This document shows, piece after piece, positions 36,674 to 45,729 of a stretch of DNA of 64,000 nt. Source of the DNA: CAVVAL01 sp963740215 (GTDB lineage: Bacteria; Actinomycetota; Actinomycetes; Mycobacteriales; Cryptosporangiaceae); NCBI GenBank assembly GCA_963740215.1, contig CAVUDJ010000008.1:372001-436000 (forward strand). Direction: 5' to 3'. Each line of letters starts with the position of its first letter. Position 1 is the stretch's first letter. The notes under the pieces are model-generated. The model was given only the letters and a program-made list of their open reading frames with translations. It was not told the DNA's origin and searched no databases. Made by a program: the position numbers and the translations under genes.

Positions 36674-36839
36674 GCGCGACTCCTCCCGACGGCCAACCGC
36701 CCGAGCCTAACCAGCGGCGCCGCGGCCGGACACCCGGCACGACATGGCGGCGCGTAAGCGAAACGGACTTGCGGTGCAAACCGGGGCACGGGCGCCCGAT
36801 GTAGGCACGGCTTCCCGAAAAGTTCGGTTCGGAGGCCGG

Positions 36840-38441
<1,602 letters not shown>

Positions 38442-38683
38442 TGGGGTTTCCTCGCAGACGGGCAGCGCGGGACGGCCACGGGCGGATGGACGTGGGGTGG
38501 CGCTCGGTCTACGAAGCAGAATGCATGGCGCCAGTCTACCCGGCTGCGGCCAGCGATTATCCGCGCGCGCACGCGTGGTAGTGGTCACCTGGCGGCGTTT
38601 CGCGTCAGCTGCGTCGCGGAGTGCGTACCGCATCGCCCGGCCTGGGGTCGTACGCTCTGCGCCGAGGCGGAGGGTGAGGGGCC

Positions 38684-39595
38684 ATGGACTTCGACAAGAA
38701 TGCCGAGATCGACACCTCGCAGATCGACGACCTGCGCGGATCCGGCCCAGCCGCGGGCGGCGGCGGTGGCATGGGCGGCATCCCTGGGGGCGGCAAGACG
38801 ATCGGCGGCGGCATCGTCGGCCTGATCCTCTTCGTCCTGGTCGGACTGCTCGGCGGCACCGGCAACCTCCCGAGCCTCGGCGGCGGCACGAGCACCGGCG
38901 ACAACACGGAGCTGGAGCAGAAGTGCGCGGCCGCCAACACCGACCGCTTCCGCGACGCGGACTGCCGGCAGGCGGCGACGTTCAACGATCTCCGCGCGTA
39001 CTGGAAGGCGAACCTCTTCCCCACGCTCAGCGCGCAGTACGTGGACCCGCGGTTCGCGATCTTCGACGGCGCCGTGAACACCGGCTGCGGGCAGGCCACG
39101 TCGGAGGTGGGCCCCTTCTACTGCCCGCCGGACCAGCGCATCTACATCGACCTCAGCTTCTACAACGAGCTGGCGACCCGGTTCGGTGCGCCGGGCGAGT
39201 TCGCGCAGGCGTACGTGATCGCGCACGAGTTCGGCCACCACATCCAGACCGTCACCGGCACCGAGCAGCAGGTCCGCCGGGCGCAGCAGCGCGACCAGGG
39301 GCGCGCCAACCAGTACTCGATCGCGATGGAGCTCCAGGCCGACTGCTACGCGGGCGTGTGGACCAAGGCCGCGTCGAGCCCGGGCGGGCTGGTCGACACC
39401 GTCGGCGAGCAGGAGATCCAGGAGGCCCTGCGGGCGGCGGCCGCGGTCGGGGACGACAAGATCCAGGAGAAGACGAGCGGGCAGGTCAACCCGGAGACCT
39501 GGACGCACGGCTCCGCCGAGCAGCGGCAGCAGTGGTTCTTCCGCGGCTACGAGACGGGCAACCCCAAGTCGTGCGACACGTTCTCCGCGCTGTGA
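38684..39595 (+). CDS. Neutral zinc metallopeptidase (YpfJ/PF04228 family)
   Basis: A 303-aa membrane-anchored protein: a charged N-terminus, a Gly-rich stretch (residues ~25-45), one membrane helix (GGIVGLILFVLVGLLGG) and a ~230-residue outer domain with the zinc motif VIAHEFGHHIQ near residue 182, and Glu in MELQADCYAGVW. The substrate is unknown. ATG 38684 begins at MDFDKNAEIDTSQIDDLRG, the usual family opening. It is followed by the type-D palindrome pair. Confidence 0.92.
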   Translation: MDFDKNAEIDTSQIDDLRGSGPAAGGGGGMGGIPGGGKTIGGGIVGLILFVLVGLLGGTGNLPSLGGGTSTGDNTELEQKCAAANTDRFRDADCRQAATFNDLRAYWKANLFPTLSAQYVDPRFAIFDGAVNTGCGQATSEVGPFYCPPDQRIYIDLSFYNELATRFGAPGEFAQAYVIAHEFGHHIQTVTGTEQQVRRAQQRDQGRANQYSIAMELQADCYAGVWTKAASSPGGLVDTVGEQEIQEALRAAAAVGDDKIQEKTSGQVNPETWTHGSAEQRQQWFFRGYETGNPKSCDTFSAL

Positions 39596-39610
39596 GCCGC
39601 CGCCTGTTGG

Positions 39611-39676
39611 CCCAACGTCGGCATGCCGACGTTGGGCACGTCCAGGCGCGCTCAATGTCGGCATGCCGACGTTGGG
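39611..39676. repeat. Family D paired palindrome, copy 2
   Basis: First member 39611-39636 is a perfect 26-bp palindrome (core AACGTCGGCATGCCGACGTT); the second, 39653-39674, repeats GTCGGCATGCCGAC 40 bp on, the same spacing as at 9841-9900. It follows the metallopeptidase stop and precedes the M23 leader. Confidence 0.85.
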
Positions 39677-39769
39677 CCAAGCCGCCGCCGGTGATGCTGG
39701 GCGGGTTGCGGCGGTGTGTTTGGATCGCGAGGTACGGGATGATTTCGCCGCATTGCGTGATCGGCTGAG

Positions 39770-39905
39770 TGCATAGGGTGAGCTGAATCGAGTCACCTGG
39801 CGGGGTGAGTTGGCTCTCAGCAGGTCTCACGCCGCGTAATGCACCCCTGACAGCGTTCGCCGGATACGCCGTGACGCGGCTCACCTACCAGTCCCACGAG
39901 TTGAC
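39770..39905 (+). ncRNA. Possible c-di-AMP (ydaO-type) riboswitch in the M23 peptidase leader
   Basis: The gap of 477 bp before the M23 gene is long. It contains GGCGGGGTGAGTTGGCTCTC and later ACCCCTGACAGCG, which recall the GGGGUGAAUC and ACCCGACAGC boxes of ydaO-type leaders that precede many actinobacterial cell-wall hydrolase genes. The match is partial and by eye, so this is a candidate only. The rest of the gap (39680-39770, 39905-40072) shows nothing recognisable. Confidence 0.35.
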
Positions 39906-40072
39906 CTGCGTCACAGGAACGGCCCTGAGTCCGATTTCGGCGATTCGGCGGTCCGAGGGATCGCGGTTAGCGTTCGGCCGTCCAGATGGAACCGAGCAGC
40001 CCCTTGCTGCCACGCCGGACAAGACCGGCGAGACCGGACCGGGTGTGTCATCCCCAGTCCAGGAATGGCCTG

Positions 40073-40840
40073 ATGAACCTCACCAAGAACATGTCGATCC
40101 GCTATGCCCTTGCGGTGGCCGGCCTCGTGGTCACCACCGGCGGTACAGCCCTCGTAGCGGGTGCCACCACCGACCAGGTGGACGCCTCGTCCGGGCCCGA
40201 CCCCAGGGCTCTGGCCGCGCACGCAGCGGCCGACGCCGCCAAGGAGGCCGAGCTGGCGCGCGTGGCCGCGTCGGCCCGGCTCCAGGCCGAGCGCGAGTCC
40301 AAGGCGCGTGCGGCCGCTGATGCCGCCCGCGCCGCCCGCACGGCGTCCGTCGCCCGCGCGAGCCGCAAGGCCCGCGCTGCCGCCGCGGCGAAGGCTGCCG
40401 CGAAGCGCCGCCCTGCCTGGGTCCGCCCGATGCGCGGCGACCTCACCAGCGGGTTCGGCTTCCGATGGGGCACCACCCACGCCGGTGTCGACATCGCCAA
40501 CGGCGGCGGCACCCCGATCTACGCGGCCGCCGCGGGCGTCGTCGCCGCGGCAGAGTGCTCCAGCCCGAGCTGCTCGGGGCCTGGCAGCCTCGGCATGTCC
40601 GGCTACGGCAACAAGGTCGACATCGCCCACGCCGGCGGCGTCGTGACCCGGTACGGCCACATGTCCCGCTACGTCGTGCGTGCCGGCCAGCGGGTCACCG
40701 CCGGCCAGCTCATCGGGTACGAGGGCGAGACCGGCAACGTCACCGGGCCGCACCTGCACCTGGAGGTCCTGATCGACGACGAGGCGGTCAACCCGATCCC
40801 GTACTTCGCCAGGAAGGGCGTCAACCTCCGCAAGGGCTGA
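40073..40840 (+). CDS. M23 family metallopeptidase with coiled-coil region (exported)
   Basis: A 255-aa cell-wall peptidase. Residues ~8-32 form a signal peptide or anchor (YALAVAGLVVTTGGTALVAG), followed by an Ala/Arg/Lys-rich coiled coil (~45-115) and a LytM domain from ~120: FGFRWGTTHAGVDIANGGG (metal His/Asp) and VTGPHLHLEV (HxH). It would cut peptidoglycan cross-bridges or activate amidases. ATG 40073 is used because AGGA precedes it and the signal peptide then starts at once; the frame further up is open but unlikely. Confidence 0.92.
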   Translation: MNLTKNMSIRYALAVAGLVVTTGGTALVAGATTDQVDASSGPDPRALAAHAAADAAKEAELARVAASARLQAERESKARAAADAARAARTASVARASRKARAAAAAKAAAKRRPAWVRPMRGDLTSGFGFRWGTTHAGVDIANGGGTPIYAAAAGVVAAAECSSPSCSGPGSLGMSGYGNKVDIAHAGGVVTRYGHMSRYVVRAGQRVTAGQLIGYEGETGNVTGPHLHLEVLIDDEAVNPIPYFARKGVNLRKG

Positions 40841-40851
40841 CTTGCTCTGGC

Positions 40852-40901
40852 GCTTTGGGCGACATGTTCGCGGCTGTAGCCGTGAAGATGTCGCCCAAAG
40901 C
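40852..40901. terminator. Bidirectional hairpin between M23 and acVLRF1 genes
   Basis: Arms GCTTTGGGCGACAT (40852-40865) and its complement (40888-40901) continue inwards as TTCGCGGC/GCCGTGAA with one wobble, so almost the whole 50 bp pairs. Both flanking genes end within 12 bp of it. No second copy was seen here. Confidence 0.78.
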
Positions 40902-40903
40902 CG

Positions 40904-41563
40904 CTAGGTGGGGTCGCTGACGTGGATCCGCACCGCGCGGAACCGCGAAGGCGTCTCCTCCAGGATCGCCCGCTTCGGGTCGGGCACGGTCAGGAACGGC
41001 TCGACGGTCTTCGCCGCGAGTGGCGCCAGGCGACGGTCGGCGAGCACGAGGTCGACCGCGCGCCGGTCGCCGCCGAGCACTACCGCGTCCAGGGTGGACA
41101 CCGCCGGCAGCAGGATCCGCGCGGCCACGTCGGCGGCGTGCGACACCACGTCGCGGACCTCGTTGTCGCGCCGCCGGGCGAACCGCTGCTGCGACGAGCC
41201 GCCCTTCTTGTGCCGGCCGTGCACGAGACGTGAGTCCACTTTGGAGCTGACGAGGTCGGCGCCGTCGAAGACGCCCGCCGCGTAGCCGCCCAGCCGGACC
41301 AGCAGCACGCCGACCCGCCGGTCGGTGCGGGCGTGCGCGATCAACGAGGAGAGCGCAGGCCCACCGGACGGCAGGGGCGGGAACGGCGGGTGGAACACGG
41401 CGACAGCGCCGTCCTCGGCCGTCACCGTGACGGCATCCGGCGCCGCGCTCGTGGTGAACGGACCGTGGCGCTCGGCGAAGCCGTCGATCCAGCGGGACAG
41501 CCGCTCAGGTGGCACGTCCACCCACCGGCCGCCGCCCGCCGCTGGACGAGGGCTGTTGGTCAC
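40904..41563 (-). CDS. acVLRF1 family peptidyl-tRNA hydrolase (actinobacterial Vms1-like release factor)
   Basis: A 219-aa protein of the eRF1/Vms1-like release-factor superfamily. The catalytic-loop signature GGSSQQRFARRRDNE is at about residues 120-134 and the C-terminal domain holds LDAVVLGGDRRAVDLVLADR. Vms1-type proteins release stalled nascent chains from tRNA on split 60S/50S subunits, a role inferred for the bacterial family. It is a single gene between two palindromes (40852-40901 and 41608-41651). Confidence 0.85.
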   Translation of the reverse strand: MTNSPRPAAGGGRWVDVPPERLSRWIDGFAERHGPFTTSAAPDAVTVTAEDGAVAVFHPPFPPLPSGGPALSSLIAHARTDRRVGVLLVRLGGYAAGVFDGADLVSSKVDSRLVHGRHKKGGSSQQRFARRRDNEVRDVVSHAADVAARILLPAVSTLDAVVLGGDRRAVDLVLADRRLAPLAAKTVEPFLTVPDPKRAILEETPSRFRAVRIHVSDPT

Positions 41564-41607
41564 CGAGCCATCCTGTCACGGCGGCTCGTCGGGCGGCCCG
41601 CTCGCAT

Positions 41608-41651
41608 GTGGTCGCACTCTTCCGTGCCATGGGCCGGAAGAGTGCGACCAC
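41608..41651. repeat. Family A intergenic palindrome, copy 3
   Basis: Perfect 17-bp arms (GTGGTCGCACTCTTCCG at 41608-41624, complement at 41635-41651), loop 10 nt. The changes from copy 1 are compensated in both arms. It lies between the TAXI gene stop and the acVLRF1 start, both on the minus strand. Confidence 0.82.
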
Positions 41652-41664
41652 ATCGACAAGCGGC

Positions 41665-42645
41665 TCAGGCGCCCGGCGCGCCCAGATCTGCGAGCGCCTT
41701 CTTCGCGCCCGGGTGAAGCTCGATGTCACCGGTGTCGGCGGCGTTCTGGATGCTGATGTTGGCCGCCTCAGGGTGGACCTTCACCAGCTCCTTCTGCTCG
41801 TCGAAGATCAGCTTGACCAGCTTCTGCGCCAGCTCGTCGCTCATCTTGTCGCTGACGACCAGGACGTTCGGCACCGCGATCGTGCTGACATCCGCCGGCG
41901 TGCCGTACGCCGTCGTCGGGATGGCCCCGACCTGGTACGCGGCGCCGTACTTGTCCTGCAGCTTCGTGCGCTCGTCCACGAGCGGCAGGAACTTGACCTT
42001 GTTGCCGAGCGAGGCGAAGAGGTCCTTCACGCCGCCCGTCGGGAGGCCGCCGGACCAGAAGAACGCCTGGATCGACCCGTCCTTGACGCCCTCCACGGTC
42101 TCCGGCAGGGACGCCTTCTTCTGCTTGAGGTCCGCCGGCGTGAGCCCGTTCGCCTCCAGCAGGCGGGTGGCGATCAGCTCGGTGCCGGAGTTCGGGGATC
42201 CCGTGGAAACGCTCTTGCCCTTCATGTCCTTGACCGAGTTGATGCCGCTGTCGGTACGGACGACGACCTGCGTGGTGTTGTCGTAGATCCGCATCAGCGC
42301 CCTGATCGGCTGCTTCTCCGTGAACGAGTTCTCGCCCTTCGCCGCGTCGGCTGCCGTGTCGGCCAAGGAGAACGCGATGTCGTTCTGGCCGGCCACGACC
42401 CGCTCGACGTTCTCCTTCGACGCCTTCGTCGCCTCGGCCGTCGCCTTGTAGCCCTCCAGGTCACTGGAGATGATCTTGGCGAGCCCACCACCGAGAACGT
42501 AGTAGACGCCGGTGGTGTTGCCGGTGGCGATCGTCAGCCGGCCGCCGGAGCCAGGATCGCCGGCGTCGTCCCGCTGGCCACCGCAGGCCGCCATCGCCAT
42601 CGCCGCGGCGAGTAGGCCAGCCGCGATCCGCATGGTCCTCATCAC
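41665..42645 (-). CDS. TAXI family TRAP transporter solute-binding lipoprotein
   Basis: A 326-aa exported substrate-binding protein. The lipobox MAMAACGG puts the lipid Cys near residue 21. TAXI-family landmarks are RLTIATGNTTGVYYVLGGGL, DIAFSLADTAADA and SIQAFFWSGGLPTGGVKDLF. It binds a small carboxylate (often glutamate or a dicarboxylate) for the fused permease encoded just upstream with a 4-bp overlap (42642-42645). The family call is firm, the ligand unknown. Confidence 0.93.
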   Translation of the reverse strand: MMRTMRIAAGLLAAAMAMAACGGQRDDAGDPGSGGRLTIATGNTTGVYYVLGGGLAKIISSDLEGYKATAEATKASKENVERVVAGQNDIAFSLADTAADAAKGENSFTEKQPIRALMRIYDNTTQVVVRTDSGINSVKDMKGKSVSTGSPNSGTELIATRLLEANGLTPADLKQKKASLPETVEGVKDGSIQAFFWSGGLPTGGVKDLFASLGNKVKFLPLVDERTKLQDKYGAAYQVGAIPTTAYGTPADVSTIAVPNVLVVSDKMSDELAQKLVKLIFDEQKELVKVHPEAANISIQNAADTGDIELHPGAKKALADLGAPGA

Positions 42646-44750
42646 GAACGCACCGTTCCTTCCACAGGGGTGGGGTCGGCACCGGCAACGCGCCGGCGCC
42701 GGAGTACGAGATGGAGCGCCACCGCGACGGCGAACAGTGCGGCCCCGGCCAGCACGGTCGGGGTGGCGAGGTAGAGCAGGAGCAGCGCCGCGACCGCGCA
42801 GAGCGCGCGTTCGGGCCAGCCCGCCGGGCCGAGGATCCAGCCCCCGGTGACCACGGCGAGCGCCACGACGCCGAGTACCCCGGCAGCGAGCGCGATCAGC
42901 ATGTCTGCCGCGGAGGCGTCGGTGAGGAGCAGCGCCGAGCCTCGGTCGGTGAGCACGAACGCACAGGGCACGAGGAACGCCGGCAGCGTGTACTTCCAGG
43001 TCTGCATCATCGTCCGGAACGCGTTGCCGCCAGTGATCGCACTCGCCGCCACGGCCGCGAGCGCCGTCGGCGGGCTCACCTCAGACAGCACCGCGTAGTA
43101 GAAGACGAACATGGCGACCGCCGGCAGGCCCACACCGAGATCGACCAGGGCCGGCGCAACGATCACCCAGGCGATGATGAACGAGGCGGTGACAGGGACG
43201 GCGAGGCCGAGCAGCATGATCGCGACTGCCGAGAACAGGACCGTGAGCACCAGCACGGCGGTGGGGTCGCTCGTGAGCGCCTGGGCGGCGCTGACCACGA
43301 TGTCCGCGAGCGCCAGGCCGAGACCCGTCTGGACGACGATGCCGACGATGATCCCGGCCGCCGCGCAGGTGGCGGCGACCGGCAGCACGCTGCGGGTGCC
43401 GGCGGCCAGCGCGAGCGCGAGGCGGCGGGGGCTCAGCCGGTGTTCCTTGTCCAGGAAGGACAGTACGAACTGGAGCGCGATCGCCGCGACGACCGCTTTG
43501 AGCGGCGACGTCCACTCGGTGGCGAGCAGCAGGACGATCAGGCCCAGCGACGCGAAGTGGTACCCGAACCGGCCCAGCAGGCGCAGCGCCGACCCTGCCT
43601 GCGTGTCGACCTCGCGCGTGCCCAGCCGGCGGCTGTCTATCTCGATCGCGAGGATGATCCCGAGGTAGTAGAGCAGCGTCGGCACGCACGCCCAGAGCAG
43701 CACGGTGCCGTAGGGGACCTTGAGGAACTCGGCGATGATGAACGCGGCGGCGCCGAGCGTGGGCGGCGACAGGATCGCGCCGATGCCAGCGGCGGCGAGC
43801 ACCCCACCGGCCTGCTCCTTCGGGTACTGCGCCTTCTTGAGCACCGGCCAGGCCACCGAGCCGAGGCTCACAGCCGTGGCGGTGCCCGATCCGGAGACCG
43901 TGCCCAGCAGGAAGCCGGCCAGCGTCACGGTGCGGCCGGGGGCGGTCTTGCTGCGCTTGAAGGCGGCGAAGCTCAGGTCGATGAAGAACCTCGCCGCTCC
44001 GGACGCCTCCAGTACGGCGCCGTAGATCGTGAACAGGATGATGTAGCTGGCCGCCACGCCGAGCGGCACACCGTAGACGCCGTCGGTGCCGCCGAGCAGT
44101 GCGCCGATGATCGCGTCGAAGTCGAAGCCGCGGTGCGCGATCGACCAGTCCTGCGGGAGAAAGCCGCCGTAGTAGGCGTACCCCAAGAACGCGACGCAGA
44201 CGGCGGGCAGCACCCAGCCCGTGGTGCGGCGGCACGCCTCCAGCACCATGACCAGCAACACGGCGCCGAAGACGACGTCAATGGTCGGTGGGCGAGCAGA
44301 CCGCAGGATGTACTCGTCGAACACGACCAGCGGGTACGCCGCCGCGACGAACGCCAGGCCGGCGATCACCCAGTCGGCGATGCCCGGATTGTCGTTATCC
44401 GTACCGGTGCGGCGCTTGCCGGCCCGGTAGCAGAACAGCGTGAGCGGGAGAACGGCCGCGAGGAACACCATGCGGTAGTGCTGAGCTCCGTCCGGATCGG
44501 GCCAGAACGTCTGGACGAGCACGCCCACCGACACGAGACAGCAGATCACCGTGACGGCAAGGTCGAGCCGTGGCCCGAGCCGCCGATGCGGCCGCTCCTC
44601 GTCGTACTCGGCGAGCACGTCGTCGATGTCGACGGCCTCGGTGTCGACGGCCTCGGTGTCGACAGCTTTGGTGTCGACGGCCCTGGTGTCGACAGCTTTG
44701 GTATCGACGGCGGGCGCATCCTCGTCGCGTCGCTCAGCCTTGTGATTCAC
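42642..44750 (-). CDS. TRAP transporter fused permease subunit
   Basis: A 702-aa membrane protein that merges the small (4-helix) and large (12-helix) TRAP permease subunits, typical of TAXI systems. It uses the Na+ or H+ gradient for uptake. The large part has TLAGFLLGTVSGSGTATAVS and AGGVLAAAGIGAILSPPTLG. The N-terminus is odd: about six VDTxA repeats (residues ~14-42) then an acidic stretch DDVLAEYDEE precede the first helix. The TAXI lipoprotein gene follows with an ATGA overlap. Confidence 0.93.
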   Translation of the reverse strand: MNHKAERRDEDAPAVDTKAVDTRAVDTKAVDTEAVDTEAVDIDDVLAEYDEERPHRRLGPRLDLAVTVICCLVSVGVLVQTFWPDPDGAQHYRMVFLAAVLPLTLFCYRAGKRRTGTDNDNPGIADWVIAGLAFVAAAYPLVVFDEYILRSARPPTIDVVFGAVLLVMVLEACRRTTGWVLPAVCVAFLGYAYYGGFLPQDWSIAHRGFDFDAIIGALLGGTDGVYGVPLGVAASYIILFTIYGAVLEASGAARFFIDLSFAAFKRSKTAPGRTVTLAGFLLGTVSGSGTATAVSLGSVAWPVLKKAQYPKEQAGGVLAAAGIGAILSPPTLGAAAFIIAEFLKVPYGTVLLWACVPTLLYYLGIILAIEIDSRRLGTREVDTQAGSALRLLGRFGYHFASLGLIVLLLATEWTSPLKAVVAAIALQFVLSFLDKEHRLSPRRLALALAAGTRSVLPVAATCAAAGIIVGIVVQTGLGLALADIVVSAAQALTSDPTAVLVLTVLFSAVAIMLLGLAVPVTASFIIAWVIVAPALVDLGVGLPAVAMFVFYYAVLSEVSPPTALAAVAASAITGGNAFRTMMQTWKYTLPAFLVPCAFVLTDRGSALLLTDASAADMLIALAAGVLGVVALAVVTGGWILGPAGWPERALCAVAALLLLYLATPTVLAGAALFAVAVALHLVLRRRRVAGADPTPVEGTVRS
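44626..44712. repeat. 15-bp tandem repeat encoding VDTxA units
   Basis: Units like GTGTCGACGGCCTCG or GTGTCGACAGCTTTG start every 15 bp from 44626 to about 44701 (5 full units and a part). They keep the reading frame and code for VDTKA/VDTEA repeats in the cytoplasmic N-terminus of the TRAP permease. Confidence 0.9.
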
Positions 44751-44840
44751 ATCACTCTCCTTCTCCGCTTGAGAACGCTACAAACGAGTTGCCGGGTCCT
44801 GATGGGCTCAGGCGCCAGACTTGACACAGATCTGACCTAG

Positions 44841-45001
44841 GGTCTGTTTCGAAGTCGCTGGTCGAGCGAGCCGTGTTCCAGGCGGCGTCCGGCAAGGCGG
44901 AGGTTCGTCCGGATACGTTTCTTGTATCCGGGCGGAGCGACAACGCAGCAGGGCGTCGTCTGGGACGCGGCGCAGCCGGCAGAGGGACTTCGAAACAGGC
45001 C
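44841..45001. mobile_element. 161-bp MITE-like element flanked by CTAG
   Basis: Terminal inverted repeats GGTCTGTTTCGAAGTC (44841-44856) and GACTTCGAAACAGGCC (44986-45001) match at 15 of 16 positions and are flanked on both sides by CTAG (44837-44840, 45002-45005), the target duplication of IS5-type elements. There is no ORF of its own inside; an internal CCGGATAC...GTATCCGG hairpin is present. It sits between the divergent TRAP permease and response-regulator genes, so it is in or near both promoters. Confidence 0.75.
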
Positions 45002-45032
45002 CTAGGGTCTGCCTCAGAGGGCGGGTGGCTTC

Positions 45033-45713
45033 GTGGGTGCGGTGCCGGCACGGATCCTGGTGGTCGAGGACGACGACCGGGTGGCGAGCGCCCTGCGCGC
45101 CGCCCTGGAGCGGGCGGGGTACGCGGTGGAGCGGGCGGCTGACGGCGCCGCCACGCTGACCGCCGTCAGCAAGGACTGTGTCGACCTGGTCCTGCTCGAC
45201 CTCGGCCTGCCCGACCTCGACGGCCTGGAGGTCTGCCGGCGGATCCGATCCACCAGCGGCGTGCCGGTCATCGCGGTCACGGCCCGCGGCACCGAGCGCG
45301 ACCGCGTGGACGGACTGCGCACCGGCGCCGACGACTACGTGGTGAAGCCGTTCGCGCTGGCCGAGCTGCTGGCCCGGATCGAGGCGGTGCTGCGGCGCGC
45401 GCGTCCCGGTTCGGCGCAGCTCACCACCGTCATCGACGACCTGGAGATCGACCTGGACGGCCGCCGGGTCGCGGTGGACGGTGAGCCGGTCGAGCTGACT
45501 CGCAAGGAGTTCGACCTGCTCATGCTGCTCGTGCGGCGCCGGGGCACAGTGGTTCCGCGCGACGAGATCCTGCGGGTGGTCTGGGAGACCGACTGGCCAG
45601 GCACCGGCCGCACCCTGGACGTGCACGTCGCGTCGCTGCGGCAGAAGCTGAACCGGCCGGAGCTGGTGCGCACCGTCCGCGGCGTCGGCTACGTCATCGA
45701 CGTGGCCGGATGA
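45033..45713 (+). CDS. Response regulator transcription factor, OmpR family
   Basis: A 226-aa two-component regulator: receiver domain (residues ~5-118) with VVEDDD, the phosphorylated Asp in VLLDLGLPDLDG, Thr in VTARG and Lys in DDYVVKPF, then a winged-helix DNA-binding domain (~130-224; LTRKEFDLLMLLVRRRGTVV and RTVRGVGYVI). GTG 45033 is used. It is 28 bp after the MITE and 17 bp before the kinase gene. The likely target is the divergent TRAP/TAXI operon. Confidence 0.94.
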   Translation: MGAVPARILVVEDDDRVASALRAALERAGYAVERAADGAATLTAVSKDCVDLVLLDLGLPDLDGLEVCRRIRSTSGVPVIAVTARGTERDRVDGLRTGADDYVVKPFALAELLARIEAVLRRARPGSAQLTTVIDDLEIDLDGRRVAVDGEPVELTRKEFDLLMLLVRRRGTVVPRDEILRVVWETDWPGTGRTLDVHVASLRQKLNRPELVRTVRGVGYVIDVAG

Positions 45714-45729
45714 GCGAACGCGGCGAGGT

